From Rhodothermaceae bacterium (lineage in GTDB: Bacteria > Bacteroidota > Rhodothermia > Rhodothermales > Bin80), in the NCBI GenBank assembly GCA_009838195.1, contig VXSC01000022.1:1-64000 (forward strand): DNA of 64,000 bases. Direction: 5' to 3'. The notes beneath the pieces are model-generated. The model searched no databases. It saw only the letters and a list, made by a program, of their open reading frames with translations, and was not told the origin of the DNA. Shown one piece after another: positions 54,510 through 63,285 of the stretch (positions are counted from its first letter, which is position 1; every line of letters begins with the position of its first letter). The position numbers and the translations under genes were made by a program.

Positions 54510-55835
54510 TTATTGCCAGGGTACTCGGCCACTGTCCTGCATGTATTGTCGCAGTGCGGCAGCGAGTTGGCGAAAGATTTCTGGTTCTGTTGCTGACAGG
54601 TCTGTAGTTTCGAGCGGATCTTGCTCCAGGTTATACAACTCCAATGGAGCGTAGGGGCTGTTGTGAACCAGTTTCCAAGTGCCCTTGCGAACGGCTTCAA
54701 TTGTTTTCCCGCTGAAGCGGAGACCCCCTTCCCGTCTGGAGAAAAAGAGCGTTCGGTCGGAATCTGGCTCTGGGCCACCTCGGAATGAATCGAGAAAGCT
54801 GATCCCGTCAATCATATGTGGTATTCTGACTTTCGCCGCTTCGAGAAGGGTCGGATAAATATCCATAGTCGTCAATAGAGCTTGGTTCTCCGTATTGGGA
54901 GAACTGCGCCCCGGCCAAGAAGCAATCGCTGGAACTCGAATCCCTCCCTCATACACAGTTCCCTTTCCATCACGTAGTGGGCCATTACGTGCCCCTACAT
55001 TGAGTTGACCACCGTTATCGCTAACAAACATCACAAGTGTATTGTCATGGAACCCATTTTCATGTAAGGCTTGAAGAACCTTTCCAATCCCATTGTCCAT
55101 GTGTTCGATCAGGGCGACAAGTTTGGCCCGGGTTGTATCAATGCCAGATTCTCGCTCTTGGATGCGCGCAACCCATTCATCAGGTGGCTGGATGGGGGTA
55201 TGAGGTGCATTGTAAGCCAGATACAGGAAGAACGGCGCTGGGGATACGGTACGGCTTTCAATATATTGCACCGCCCAGTCGGAGAACAGATCTGTCGCAT
55301 GTCCTTCTGGATGGATGACTTGCTCGCCGTGGCGCATATAGTTTAGGCCATGGCGCCGATGATTATAATAATCATCCATCATATCCCCCAGGAAGCCTTC
55401 AAAGTGCTCAAACCCTCGATCTATTGGGCGATGTGGGGGCTCCAGTCCGAGATGCCATTTCCCTACCATTGCGGTATGGTACCCGTGACTACGAAGCATT
55501 TCCGGCAGCAATTGAACATCTTCTGCGAGCTTTCCCCAATTATCAGTGGCATGTGTACGAATGACCCCGGGGACGCCAACCATTGGCGGATAACGGCCGG
55601 AAAGCAGGGAAGCTCTGGTTGGTGAGCATACGGGTGAGTTGGCATAGAACTGCGTGAAGCGAACGCCATCGGAAGCCAGGCTATCAAGGGCAGGTGAATG
55701 CAGATCTTCGGCACCGTATGCCGAGAGGTCCCCATATCCAAGATCGTCCGCTACAATGAGGACAATGTTTGGCCTTTGGGCGACAGTAGCAGTAGTCCAG
55801 AACGACAAAAGGAGGGGGAGTAATAATCTTGGCAT
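54510..55835 (-). CDS. Type I sulfatase, exported
   Basis: About 441 residues from ATG 55835, which gives a signal peptide (MPRLLLPLLLSFWTTATVAQ). Motifs: PNIVLIVADDLGYGDLSAYG, the formylglycine motif CSPTR (NSPVCSPTRASLLSGRYPP), the AMVGKWHLGLEP lysine/histidine motif and VMFVSDNGGQL. It is complete and canonical, unlike the GKWQL variant in the sulfatase at 46821. Probable substrate: a sulfated polysaccharide, but specificity is not readable. Confidence 0.95.
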   Translation of the reverse strand: MPRLLLPLLLSFWTTATVAQRPNIVLIVADDLGYGDLSAYGAEDLHSPALDSLASDGVRFTQFYANSPVCSPTRASLLSGRYPPMVGVPGVIRTHATDNWGKLAEDVQLLPEMLRSHGYHTAMVGKWHLGLEPPHRPIDRGFEHFEGFLGDMMDDYYNHRRHGLNYMRHGEQVIHPEGHATDLFSDWAVQYIESRTVSPAPFFLYLAYNAPHTPIQPPDEWVARIQERESGIDTTRAKLVALIEHMDNGIGKVLQALHENGFHDNTLVMFVSDNGGQLNVGARNGPLRDGKGTVYEGGIRVPAIASWPGRSSPNTENQALLTTMDIYPTLLEAAKVRIPHMIDGISFLDSFRGGPEPDSDRTLFFSRREGGLRFSGKTIEAVRKGTWKLVHNSPYAPLELYNLEQDPLETTDLSATEPEIFRQLAAALRQYMQDSGRVPWQ

Positions 55836-56099
55836 ATTCCAGATGGTGTACGGTAATAAAAGAGTTCCCAGTCTGCGGAGCAAAAATTTAAGCTATTCAT
55901 GCAAAACACACCATAGCCTGTTGAGGGGCATTTTGCAATGCGGTATAGATAATTAGATTGACCAGCGCAGCAGTTACACCGCATCTACCGAGGATCTCAT
56001 TTTGGCGCGAATGACGAACTGCCTGATATTAAGTAAGGCCTGAATTGCGAGGCACAATATTTTGGTCGGCTCGGGAGGAGAAGAGGGGAGATTATCAAG

Positions 56100-57191
56100 C
56101 TATGGATGCAATAGGAATTTCCATCCCGTGAGGATTTGCTCTTCGGTGACATTGCCAGTGATATACGCGCTTCCAATCTCTCGAAGGAGAATGAGACGAA
56201 GATTGCCAGACTGGACTTTTTTATCGTAGTACATCGCCTGGATCAATTCAGTGAGATCAAGATGGTTGATTGAGTTCCTTACAGGCAATCGTTTCAGGAG
56301 AGAATCGATAGTTTCGTACGGTAGATCAGGGGTTAACATTGCAGATACCTTGGTGGCTGCACGCATTCCCAGGGCAACCGCCTCCCCGTGCGTAAATTCT
56401 CCGTACCCTGCAACCCGCTCAATTGCATGCGCGAACGTATGCCCAAAATTCAGGATGGCTCGTCGTGAGGTTTCACGTTCATCTTCACTGACTACATCTG
56501 CTTTGATCTCTGCTGCCCGGATGATCATCCGCCGGATTATGCTTCGGTCTCGACGAAGGATACTGTCCCAGTTCACAGACAATTCCTCTGCAAAACCCGC
56601 ATCTGCGATCAAGCCATGTTTGACAACCTCAGCGAGCCCGCTTCTCCATTCCAGTTCGGGAAGACTCTGGAGTAGATCCAGGTCGGCGAGTATCAGTTTT
56701 GGCTGATGAAATGCCCCGATCAGATTCTTGCCCAGTGGATGATTAATCCCGGTCTTTCCTCCGATGGAGCTGTCCACTTGCGCAATCAGAGAAGTTGGCA
56801 GGTGAACCAGTGGCAGACCGCGAAGCAGGGTAGCGGCCGCGAAACCCGCCAAGTCTCCAATCACTCCTCCGCCGAGTGCTAGAACAGGAGTTTGGCGATC
56901 AATTCCTGTTCCCAGGGCTTCATCATGGATGTGCTGAAGCAGTTGGGGGCTTTTAGAAGATTCTCCCGATGGAAGGATAATCTCTGTAAGCCCTCCCCAT
57001 CCAGCTTCCAGGAGGGTGCCCCTAACTGCCTCCAGGTGAAGGGCAGCGACATTTGTATCCGTCACAATGATGCAGGGGCCTTTTCGAAGCCCATTCTCGC
57101 CCAATAGATACGGTAGTGTCTGCAAGCGAGAGAACTGAATCGGGTATACGCGTCCATGATCCAAACGGACATGTACAATAGTTTCGCTCAT
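56100..57191 (-). CDS. aroB: 3-dehydroquinate synthase
   Basis: 363 residues, normal for the family. It converts DAHP to 3-dehydroquinate using NAD and a divalent metal, in the shikimate pathway. Motifs: LPSGESSKSPQLLQHIHDEA, LALGGGVIGDLAGFAAATL with the NAD loop, TSLIAQVDSSIGGKTGIN and the metal-ligand HTFAHAIER and GEFTHGEAVALGM. All key residues appear intact. It is followed on the same strand by a DegQ-like protease gene. Confidence 0.96.
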   Translation of the reverse strand: MSETIVHVRLDHGRVYPIQFSRLQTLPYLLGENGLRKGPCIIVTDTNVAALHLEAVRGTLLEAGWGGLTEIILPSGESSKSPQLLQHIHDEALGTGIDRQTPVLALGGGVIGDLAGFAAATLLRGLPLVHLPTSLIAQVDSSIGGKTGINHPLGKNLIGAFHQPKLILADLDLLQSLPELEWRSGLAEVVKHGLIADAGFAEELSVNWDSILRRDRSIIRRMIIRAAEIKADVVSEDERETSRRAILNFGHTFAHAIERVAGYGEFTHGEAVALGMRAATKVSAMLTPDLPYETIDSLLKRLPVRNSINHLDLTELIQAMYYDKKVQSGNLRLILLREIGSAYITGNVTEEQILTGWKFLLHP

Positions 57192-57275
57192 ACGGTCAGA
57201 ATCAAAATCCTGGAGCCGCAGCCGACCCTAGGAGGTATATTCATTTGAGGTTGACCTGCTTCAGAGGTAGGTTGG

Positions 57276-58817
57276 CTACTCAGGCTTCGTGAGTGCTGTC
57301 ATCAGAGATAGAAACTCATTCGTATCCTCATTGACTGCCTGCGGACGCAGCACCTTGACCAAAAAGGTCGAACCCGGTTCGATGTTTCTGTATGCGCGCC
57401 TAAAGTCGCCAATATCCTTCACCGGTTCTTTGTTGATTTCAACGATTACATCGTCGCGGCGCAGGTCTGATTCATCATACGCCTTGCTGCTTTCATCAAT
57501 TAATTGAATCCAAACTCCCTCAATCTCTTCGGAGACAAGAAATTGCTCTTCCAGAGTTTCCCGATCTAGATTCCGCAACATGAGCCCCAGTTCATCCATT
57601 TCTCCCTGCTCTTCATTCCTGTTCTCACTTGGCGCATTATTTCGCGAAAGATTTTCCGGGAGTGACCCCAGTGTGACCTCGATTTGAAATCGATCTTCTC
57701 CTCGGATAATGTCAAGCAGGACCTGATCTCCGGGGGATTTATTTCCGATCATAGCTCTCAAAAGCAGGTAGTCTGTGAGTTCTACCCCATCAATTCCGGC
57801 AATGATGTCCCCGATCTTGACGCCAGCTTTGTCTGCGGCGGTGTCTTTGTTTACCTGTCTGACCTGTGCGGAGCCAGGAGGAGCGTCCATTGCATTTGCA
57901 AGAGCTCGTGATACACGATCAAACTGAATGCCGAGGAATCCACGCTCGACGCGCCCCTTATTCATGAGCTGCATTGCAATATTGCTTACAATGGAGACTG
58001 GGATCGCGAATCCAATCCCGGCATTGTTGCCTGTGGGGGAGAGAATTGCGGAATTGATGCCAACCAACTGCCCACTCATATTGACCAGGGGACCTCCTGA
58101 ATTACCTCGATTGATTGCTGCGTCCGTCTGAATAAAGTCAGAGTAAGGATTAATCGCAGCGAGCCGGGTGCTGGTGCGTCCGATTGCACTTACGATACCA
58201 GCAGTCACGGTATTGTCCAGAGCTTCGTCCAAGGGTGATCCGAAGGCCATAACCCATTGTCCTACACGTATATCACCGGATGCAGCGAGTGTAACGGTGG
58301 GTAAGCCTGTCTCATTAATCCGGATCACTGCCAGATCAGAATCTCGGTCACGGCCAATAACTTCGGCAGTCAATGTGCGACCATCATAAAGAAGGACCTG
58401 TAACCTGTCTGCACTTCCTATAACATGATCATTGGTGACGATGTATCCATCAGAGCGAATCAAGACACCTGAACCTAGACCCTGGCGGACCCGTGGGAGT
58501 GGAAATTCGGGTATGTCACCATTTGGCAATAACTGCTCAAATGGAATGCCTTCCAACGGATTTCTATTGTTCTGCATAGATCGAATCTGCACCACGGAAG
58601 GATTCACCGTTTCGGCAACATCAACAAAAACTTCCTCCCATTCCAGGCGTGCACTTTCTGAAGGAGCCTGCAGAATTACCGAGCTACTGGCCTGGAGATC
58701 TGTGCCAACATTGTGTCCTTGGTCAAATAAGTTGACTCCCAGGGTAGCCGCAAGCACACCGGCCACAAAGACGCTGACAGTAAGAATGATTGTTGGTACA
58801 ATACGAATCTTGTTCAT
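57276..58817 (-). CDS. HtrA/DegQ-family periplasmic serine protease
   Basis: 513 residues from ATG 58817. An N-terminal anchor/signal segment (IVPTIILTVSVFVAGVLAAT) precedes a trypsin-like domain with the catalytic triad His in VTNDHVIGSADRL, Asp in DRDSDLAVIRI and Ser in AAINRGNSGGPLVNMSG. Two PDZ domains follow (around VERGFLGIQFDRVSRALANA and EEIEGVWIQLIDESSKAYD). This is the Do-family layout. It degrades or refolds damaged envelope proteins. The second PDZ has an atypical, acidic linker (NEEQGEMDELG). Confidence 0.95.
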   Translation of the reverse strand: MNKIRIVPTIILTVSVFVAGVLAATLGVNLFDQGHNVGTDLQASSSVILQAPSESARLEWEEVFVDVAETVNPSVVQIRSMQNNRNPLEGIPFEQLLPNGDIPEFPLPRVRQGLGSGVLIRSDGYIVTNDHVIGSADRLQVLLYDGRTLTAEVIGRDRDSDLAVIRINETGLPTVTLAASGDIRVGQWVMAFGSPLDEALDNTVTAGIVSAIGRTSTRLAAINPYSDFIQTDAAINRGNSGGPLVNMSGQLVGINSAILSPTGNNAGIGFAIPVSIVSNIAMQLMNKGRVERGFLGIQFDRVSRALANAMDAPPGSAQVRQVNKDTAADKAGVKIGDIIAGIDGVELTDYLLLRAMIGNKSPGDQVLLDIIRGEDRFQIEVTLGSLPENLSRNNAPSENRNEEQGEMDELGLMLRNLDRETLEEQFLVSEEIEGVWIQLIDESSKAYDESDLRRDDVIVEINKEPVKDIGDFRRAYRNIEPGSTFLVKVLRPQAVNEDTNEFLSLMTALTKPE

Positions 58818-58870
58818 GGGACTCAGTAAGATGTTGGAATGTTGATTGTGAATGTGGTAAAACGCAAACA

Positions 58871-58886
58871 ACGGGCCAAAGCCCGT
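58871..58886 (-). terminator. Short hairpin between fumC and the degQ-like gene
   Basis: On the minus strand ACGGGC pairs with GCCCGT around a TTTG loop, followed by TTGTTTGCGTTTT. It lies 9 bases after the fumC stop and may end fumC transcription. Confidence 0.5.
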
Positions 58887-58894
58887 CGGTAGTA

Positions 58895-60286
58895 TTATTG
58901 ACCGCCAGGAATGCCAGGTTGTGTCATATTTCGCACGTCAAGTAGCGCATCTAGTGTCTTTTCGTCCAGGATATTCATCTCACGAACAACCTCCCGCACA
59001 GTGCGCCCGGAAGCGACCGCTTCTTTGGCAATCTTGGCTGCCATATCATACCCAATCGCACTGTTGAGTGCCGTAGCCAGGGATGGGTTCAACTCCAAAA
59101 GTTCTTTGCATCGTTCGCGGTTGGCTTCCAGTCCGGACAAACATTTATCAACAAATGCATTGCTCGCACCGGCGAGCAGTTCGATACTTTCCAGAAGCGC
59201 GATGGCCATGACCGGCATCATCACGTTCAATTCCAGGTTTCCATGTTGCCCGCAAACCGTCAGGGTTGTATGATTGCCCATCACCCGTGCACAGACCATC
59301 ATCATCGCTTCACAGAGTACTGGATTCACTTTCCCCGGCATGATTGAAGAACCAGGCTGGAGGGGTTTAAGGGAAATTTCGGAAATACCGCTGGTAGGCC
59401 CGCTTGAGAGGATTCGGATGTCGTTAGCAATCTTCATGAGCGAAACCGCGACGGTATTGAGTGCGCCGGATGCGGACACAACGGCATCTCGTGCAGACTG
59501 AGCTTCAAAGTGGTCTTCAGCTTCCCGAAAGGTAACCCCGGTTGCTTCGCTGACATAGGCGAGCGTTCGTTCGGGGAATTCCAAGTGGCGATTAATGCCA
59601 GATCCTGTTGCTGTCCCCCCCAGGGGTACTTCACACAGCTCAGCCTGTCCTACCCGGATACGACTGATTCCACGCGTCACTTGCATGGCATACCCGCCGA
59701 ATTCCTGCCCCATCGTGATGGGAGTCGCGTCCATCAGGTGTGTGCGCGCACTCTTGACCACATCATCAAAGTCCTGACTCTTTTCCTGCAATGCCTGCTC
59801 TAGCCGGGTGAGAGCGGGTATGAGATGATCTTCAATTTCACATGCAGCAGCAACCTGTATAGAGGTGGGAATCACGTCATTAGAGGACTGGCACATGTTC
59901 ACCTGATCATTGGGGTGAACGCTTTGACCTGCAAGCATTTCGGTGGCCAACCGGGCGATGACCTCGTTTGCATTCATATTACTGGAGGTACCGCTTCCTG
60001 TCTGGTAAACATCAATTGGGAATTGATCGTCGAGGTCACCAGCAATCACACCCTCTGCTGATTTACTGATGGCATCAGCCACTGATCTTTCCAGCATACC
60101 CATATCTGCATTCGCCTTTGCCGCAGCGCGTTTGATTTGTCCTAGTGCCCGGATGAATGCACGAGGCATGCGTTGTCCGCTGATCGGGAAGTTATCTACG
60201 GCCCGCTGGGTCTGTGCCCCATAGATTGCATCGGATGGGACATGAACGTCTCCCAAAGAATCTTTTTCAATTCGAAAGTCACTCAT
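58895..60286 (-). CDS. fumC: Class II fumarate hydratase
   Basis: 463 residues from ATG 60286; codons upstream in the frame to 60469 are not part of the protein. It interconverts fumarate and malate in the TCA cycle. Motifs: IYGAQTQRAVDNFPIS, TGSGTSSNMNANEVIA, SSNDVIPTSI and the superfamily signature PGSSIMPGKVNPV. The length and all motifs are canonical for the iron-independent class. It diverges from panC, leaving 94 bases for two promoters. Confidence 0.97.
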   Translation of the reverse strand: MSDFRIEKDSLGDVHVPSDAIYGAQTQRAVDNFPISGQRMPRAFIRALGQIKRAAAKANADMGMLERSVADAISKSAEGVIAGDLDDQFPIDVYQTGSGTSSNMNANEVIARLATEMLAGQSVHPNDQVNMCQSSNDVIPTSIQVAAACEIEDHLIPALTRLEQALQEKSQDFDDVVKSARTHLMDATPITMGQEFGGYAMQVTRGISRIRVGQAELCEVPLGGTATGSGINRHLEFPERTLAYVSEATGVTFREAEDHFEAQSARDAVVSASGALNTVAVSLMKIANDIRILSSGPTSGISEISLKPLQPGSSIMPGKVNPVLCEAMMMVCARVMGNHTTLTVCGQHGNLELNVMMPVMAIALLESIELLAGASNAFVDKCLSGLEANRERCKELLELNPSLATALNSAIGYDMAAKIAKEAVASGRTVREVVREMNILDEKTLDALLDVRNMTQPGIPGGQ

Positions 60287-60380
60287 CACAAGTTGATTAG
60301 TGGATAGAATCAGAACAATATAAACGAATTCTACGCCTTGTTGTAATATGTGAGTCCAAAAACAAATTCCAGGGGCTCCC

Positions 60381-61253
60381 GTGAAGATCATTCGGACAGT
60401 TGCGGAAATGCAGGCACACGCCGACCAAAAGCGCATGGAGGGACGTACACTGGCATTAGTTCCAACCATGGGCAGCCTGCATGAGGGGCACTTATCCCTG
60501 GTACGGCGTGCAAAGGCTGAAGCAGATCACGTCACGGTATCTATCTTTGTCAATCCAACACAGTTTGGGCCTAATGAAGATTTTGAAGCCTACCCGCGCA
60601 ATTTTCAGAGGGACTGCGAATTACTGGAAGAGGTCGGTGGGGTCAGCACCATCTTTGCCCCCGACGAAGTAACGCTTTATCCCGAGGGATCCGACCAACA
60701 GCGTGTGTGGGTGACCTGCCCGGAAATGTCACGGCAACTGTGTGGAAAATATAGACCGGGTCACTTTGAAGGAGTCCTGACGGTGGTCATGAAACTGTTC
60801 GCTGCGTGCAAGCCTCACATTGTTGTGTTTGGACTCAAGGACATTCAGCAGTATATATTACTGAAGCAGATGGTTCAGGATTTGGCACTGGACATTAAAG
60901 TTATTGGGGGAGAAACCGTTCGTGAACCCAACGGTCTGGCGTATTCTTCACGCAATGAATACCTCACCGCAGATGAGCGCAGCCAGGCAAGTGTAATTTC
61001 GAAGGCCATCAACTCGGCGGCCCGGATGATTGAAGATGGGGAAGAAAACCCAATGGCCGTAACCGGTTTGATACAGGAAATGATTCACTCTGTACCACAG
61101 GCAAAACTGCAGTATGCAGAGATCGTGACAGCCAGTAAACTGGGACCGGTTGAACAATTCACGCCGGGTCTCCAAGTGATTGTCGCGGTTGCGGTGTATT
61201 TTCGGCATATTCGTCTAATTGACAATGCATTTGCTCTTGTTCCAGTGCAGTAG
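60381..61253 (+). CDS. panC: Pantoate-beta-alanine ligase (pantothenate synthetase)
   Basis: 290 residues beginning with GTG 60381 after an AGGGG site. It condenses pantoate with beta-alanine using ATP. Motifs: LVPTMGSLHEGHLSLVRRAK (the HIGH-like nucleotide motif), VSIFVNPTQFGPNEDFEAYP and VVFGLKDIQQYILLKQMV, then ARNG-type YSSRNEYLT. Complete and ordinary length. The following WG-repeat gene starts 29 bases before its stop, so the two may be coupled. Confidence 0.96.
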   Translation: MKIIRTVAEMQAHADQKRMEGRTLALVPTMGSLHEGHLSLVRRAKAEADHVTVSIFVNPTQFGPNEDFEAYPRNFQRDCELLEEVGGVSTIFAPDEVTLYPEGSDQQRVWVTCPEMSRQLCGKYRPGHFEGVLTVVMKLFAACKPHIVVFGLKDIQQYILLKQMVQDLALDIKVIGGETVREPNGLAYSSRNEYLTADERSQASVISKAINSAARMIEDGEENPMAVTGLIQEMIHSVPQAKLQYAEIVTASKLGPVEQFTPGLQVIVAVAVYFRHIRLIDNAFALVPVQ

Positions 61254-62268
61254 GTTCGCTATTTGTGCACTACTTGGTTGCGTAATTGTATTCGATCATC
61301 TGGCTTATGGCCAGGAGAATACCATGTATCCAATCCTGGAGGATGGTCAATTTGGGTTTATTAACTACAGTGGCGAAGTCATTATTGAGCCGAAGTATAG
61401 CGGGGCAAAAATATCATCCGAAGGGCTTGCTGCGATAAGATCCGGCTATTTGTGGGGATTTACTGATAGGGAAGACTCGGTACATATTGCTCCGCAGTTC
61501 TCATCGGTCTTCCCATTTTCAGATGGGATTGCCCGCGTTCAGTCTGGTCAGTACTGGAGTTTTATTGACAGGAATGGGGAGCCGATTACGGATGAGTATT
61601 TTACTTCAGCATTGGATTTTAGTGACGGGTTGGCCCCAGTGCGTGTACGGTCTGGTACGGTTGCTGGGCTTGAACCCAAGTGGGGATATATTGACCGGGA
61701 AGGTGAGATGGTTGTGCCAGATAAATTCGTTCGTGCACTACCATTCTCTGACGCAGTGGCAGCGGTTGAAGTGGTTCGGAAGGTTTTCGTGGTAAGCATT
61801 AATACGCGTTGGGGATTACTTGCTCCAGATGGTTCATGGGTTGTTGAGCCGGAATTCCATTCCATGCGGAATCCATCAGAAGGTCTTGCTCTTGCCCGCA
61901 AGGGCAGACGGCGTGGATTCATTGATTCCACTGGGACATTTGTATTGGAACTGGACTACGAGCAGATATTTTCTTTCAAAGAAAATCGGGCTCGTGTGAG
62001 TAAAGGGGGTTTATGGGGATTCGTTGACCGTGCGGGTAAAGTCGTTGTTGAGCCTGGTTACCAGAGGGCAGACGATTTTTCGAATGGGCGGGCATTGGTA
62101 TTGACGGGGGATGGATATGGGTTCATTGATTCAACAGGAACTATGGTTATTCCACCACGATACGAGAGAGCCGCTTCATTTGACCAGGGACTCGCCTGGG
62201 TAACTTTGGAAGGGCAGTCAGGATATATTGATACCACGGGAATATTTGTCTGGCGAGAGGATGAGTGA
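61225..62268 (+). CDS. Exported WG-repeat protein
   Basis: 347 residues from ATG 61225, with a hydrophobic signal (FAICALLGCVIVFDHLAYGQ). The mature protein is a run of about nine WG/KWG-type beta repeats of 25-45 residues, visible as WGFTD, WSFIDRNGEPI, WGYIDREGEMV, WGLLAPDG, RGFIDSTGTF, WGFVDRAGKVV, YGFIDSTGTM and SGYIDTTGIF. Each repeat ends in an I-x-P segment (IEPKYSGA, VVEPEFHS). WG-repeat proteins are exported and bind partners of unclear identity. It overlaps panC by 29 bases. Confidence 0.9.
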   Translation: MHLLLFQCSRFAICALLGCVIVFDHLAYGQENTMYPILEDGQFGFINYSGEVIIEPKYSGAKISSEGLAAIRSGYLWGFTDREDSVHIAPQFSSVFPFSDGIARVQSGQYWSFIDRNGEPITDEYFTSALDFSDGLAPVRVRSGTVAGLEPKWGYIDREGEMVVPDKFVRALPFSDAVAAVEVVRKVFVVSINTRWGLLAPDGSWVVEPEFHSMRNPSEGLALARKGRRRGFIDSTGTFVLELDYEQIFSFKENRARVSKGGLWGFVDRAGKVVVEPGYQRADDFSNGRALVLTGDGYGFIDSTGTMVIPPRYERAASFDQGLAWVTLEGQSGYIDTTGIFVWREDE

Positions 62269-62449
62269 TATACTCCGAATCGCCATAGTAGTGAGTCTGA
62301 AGTCGTGTTCAAAGCTGACCGATTCAATTTTATTGAATTGTCTGCGGAACACCTTAACTGTCTGACGAACGGTATATGGGTAGATAGAGCTTCTCGCAGC
62401 CTCGCTCAAGTGGTGTGAATAATTGTGAATAATAGGGTGGCGAGTGGGA

Positions 62450-62683
62450 TTAGGAATCAAGATCGGCCCAAAGTTTCCCCAAACTTGCATAGCGGAAGCC
62501 ATCACCTCTTTCGAGTTCCCTGATGGATTCAAGTGTGCTGTCAGAGGGCAATAGCTTGGCCCCATCGCCAGCATCCGAAGCAGGGCTGGGGAATTTAGCC
62601 TTAGTTATTTCCACGCAAACTTGGGGCGTATAGATCGCGTCCCTTTTCGTATCCCTAACGGTGGACTGTTTGTCGGTTGACAT
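62450..62683 (-). CDS. Small acidic protein, antitoxin-like tail
   Basis: 77 residues from ATG 62683 with a plausible GGGAGA ribosome-binding site 7 bases upstream. The N-terminal part is polar and possibly disordered. The C-terminus (ELERGDGFRYASLGKLWADL) resembles toxin-wrapping tails of small type II antitoxins. No RelE-type toxin is found downstream. The family is not recognised and the antitoxin idea rests on the tail only. The 180 bases after it, up to the WG gene stop, hold no gene. Confidence 0.4.
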   Translation of the reverse strand: MSTDKQSTVRDTKRDAIYTPQVCVEITKAKFPSPASDAGDGAKLLPSDSTLESIRELERGDGFRYASLGKLWADLDS

Positions 62684-63285
62684 GTGTTCATCTCCCGCAA
62701 TTGCAGAGCTATTAATATCTGAATAACGTAGGCCACATCTTGGATGTACACCGAAATATATGCAACTAGTTAACTCTTGTACCTCGAATACTTCGTTATA
62801 ACCACAGAATCACGTGCATCGCACACTCCTGACGTTGTCCGTGAACTGATGACATAGCCTATAGAGATAGAAATAAACCTGAGAAGTGAGGTTTTTCAAC
62901 GCTAGCCTTGGAATCTGAGGCGGGTCTGCCCCGTACAGGTGGGGATACATCGAGTGCCGATTCTATCCTTGATAATACGTCCGCTCTAGCAGAGTTGCCT
63001 CCTCCGTGTGAAAGTAGCCGATAGCATCACTGATGACATTTTGATGACTATGCGCCGGACACACCGATCAATGAGTTGGTTATGCGTGAGTACCGTTTGA
63101 CTGGTGATCGGAATCGTCGGCATTTCATGGTCTAAATTCTTGACGAACAAAAACTGCCTCTATTGTTCGATCTGAATTCAGCAACAGATCCTTAGGTTGA
63201 AAATCTGTCGAATTACAGGTTTTTCCAAGGTGGAACATTAGAAAAGGTACTACGTTTTATAAAATTATAAAGTAGCGTATCTTCC
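62684..63285. other. Intergenic, nothing identified
   Basis: About 600 bases with short, gapped frames only. AT-rich near the right end. It must hold the promoter of the ATPase gene at 63286, but no consensus is clear. Confidence 0.4.

Noticed and set aside
62218-62574. 118-codon minus-strand frame near the small antitoxin-like ORF
   Set aside because: Overlaps both the WG gene and the small ORF; no toxin features despite a search for a RelE-like partner.
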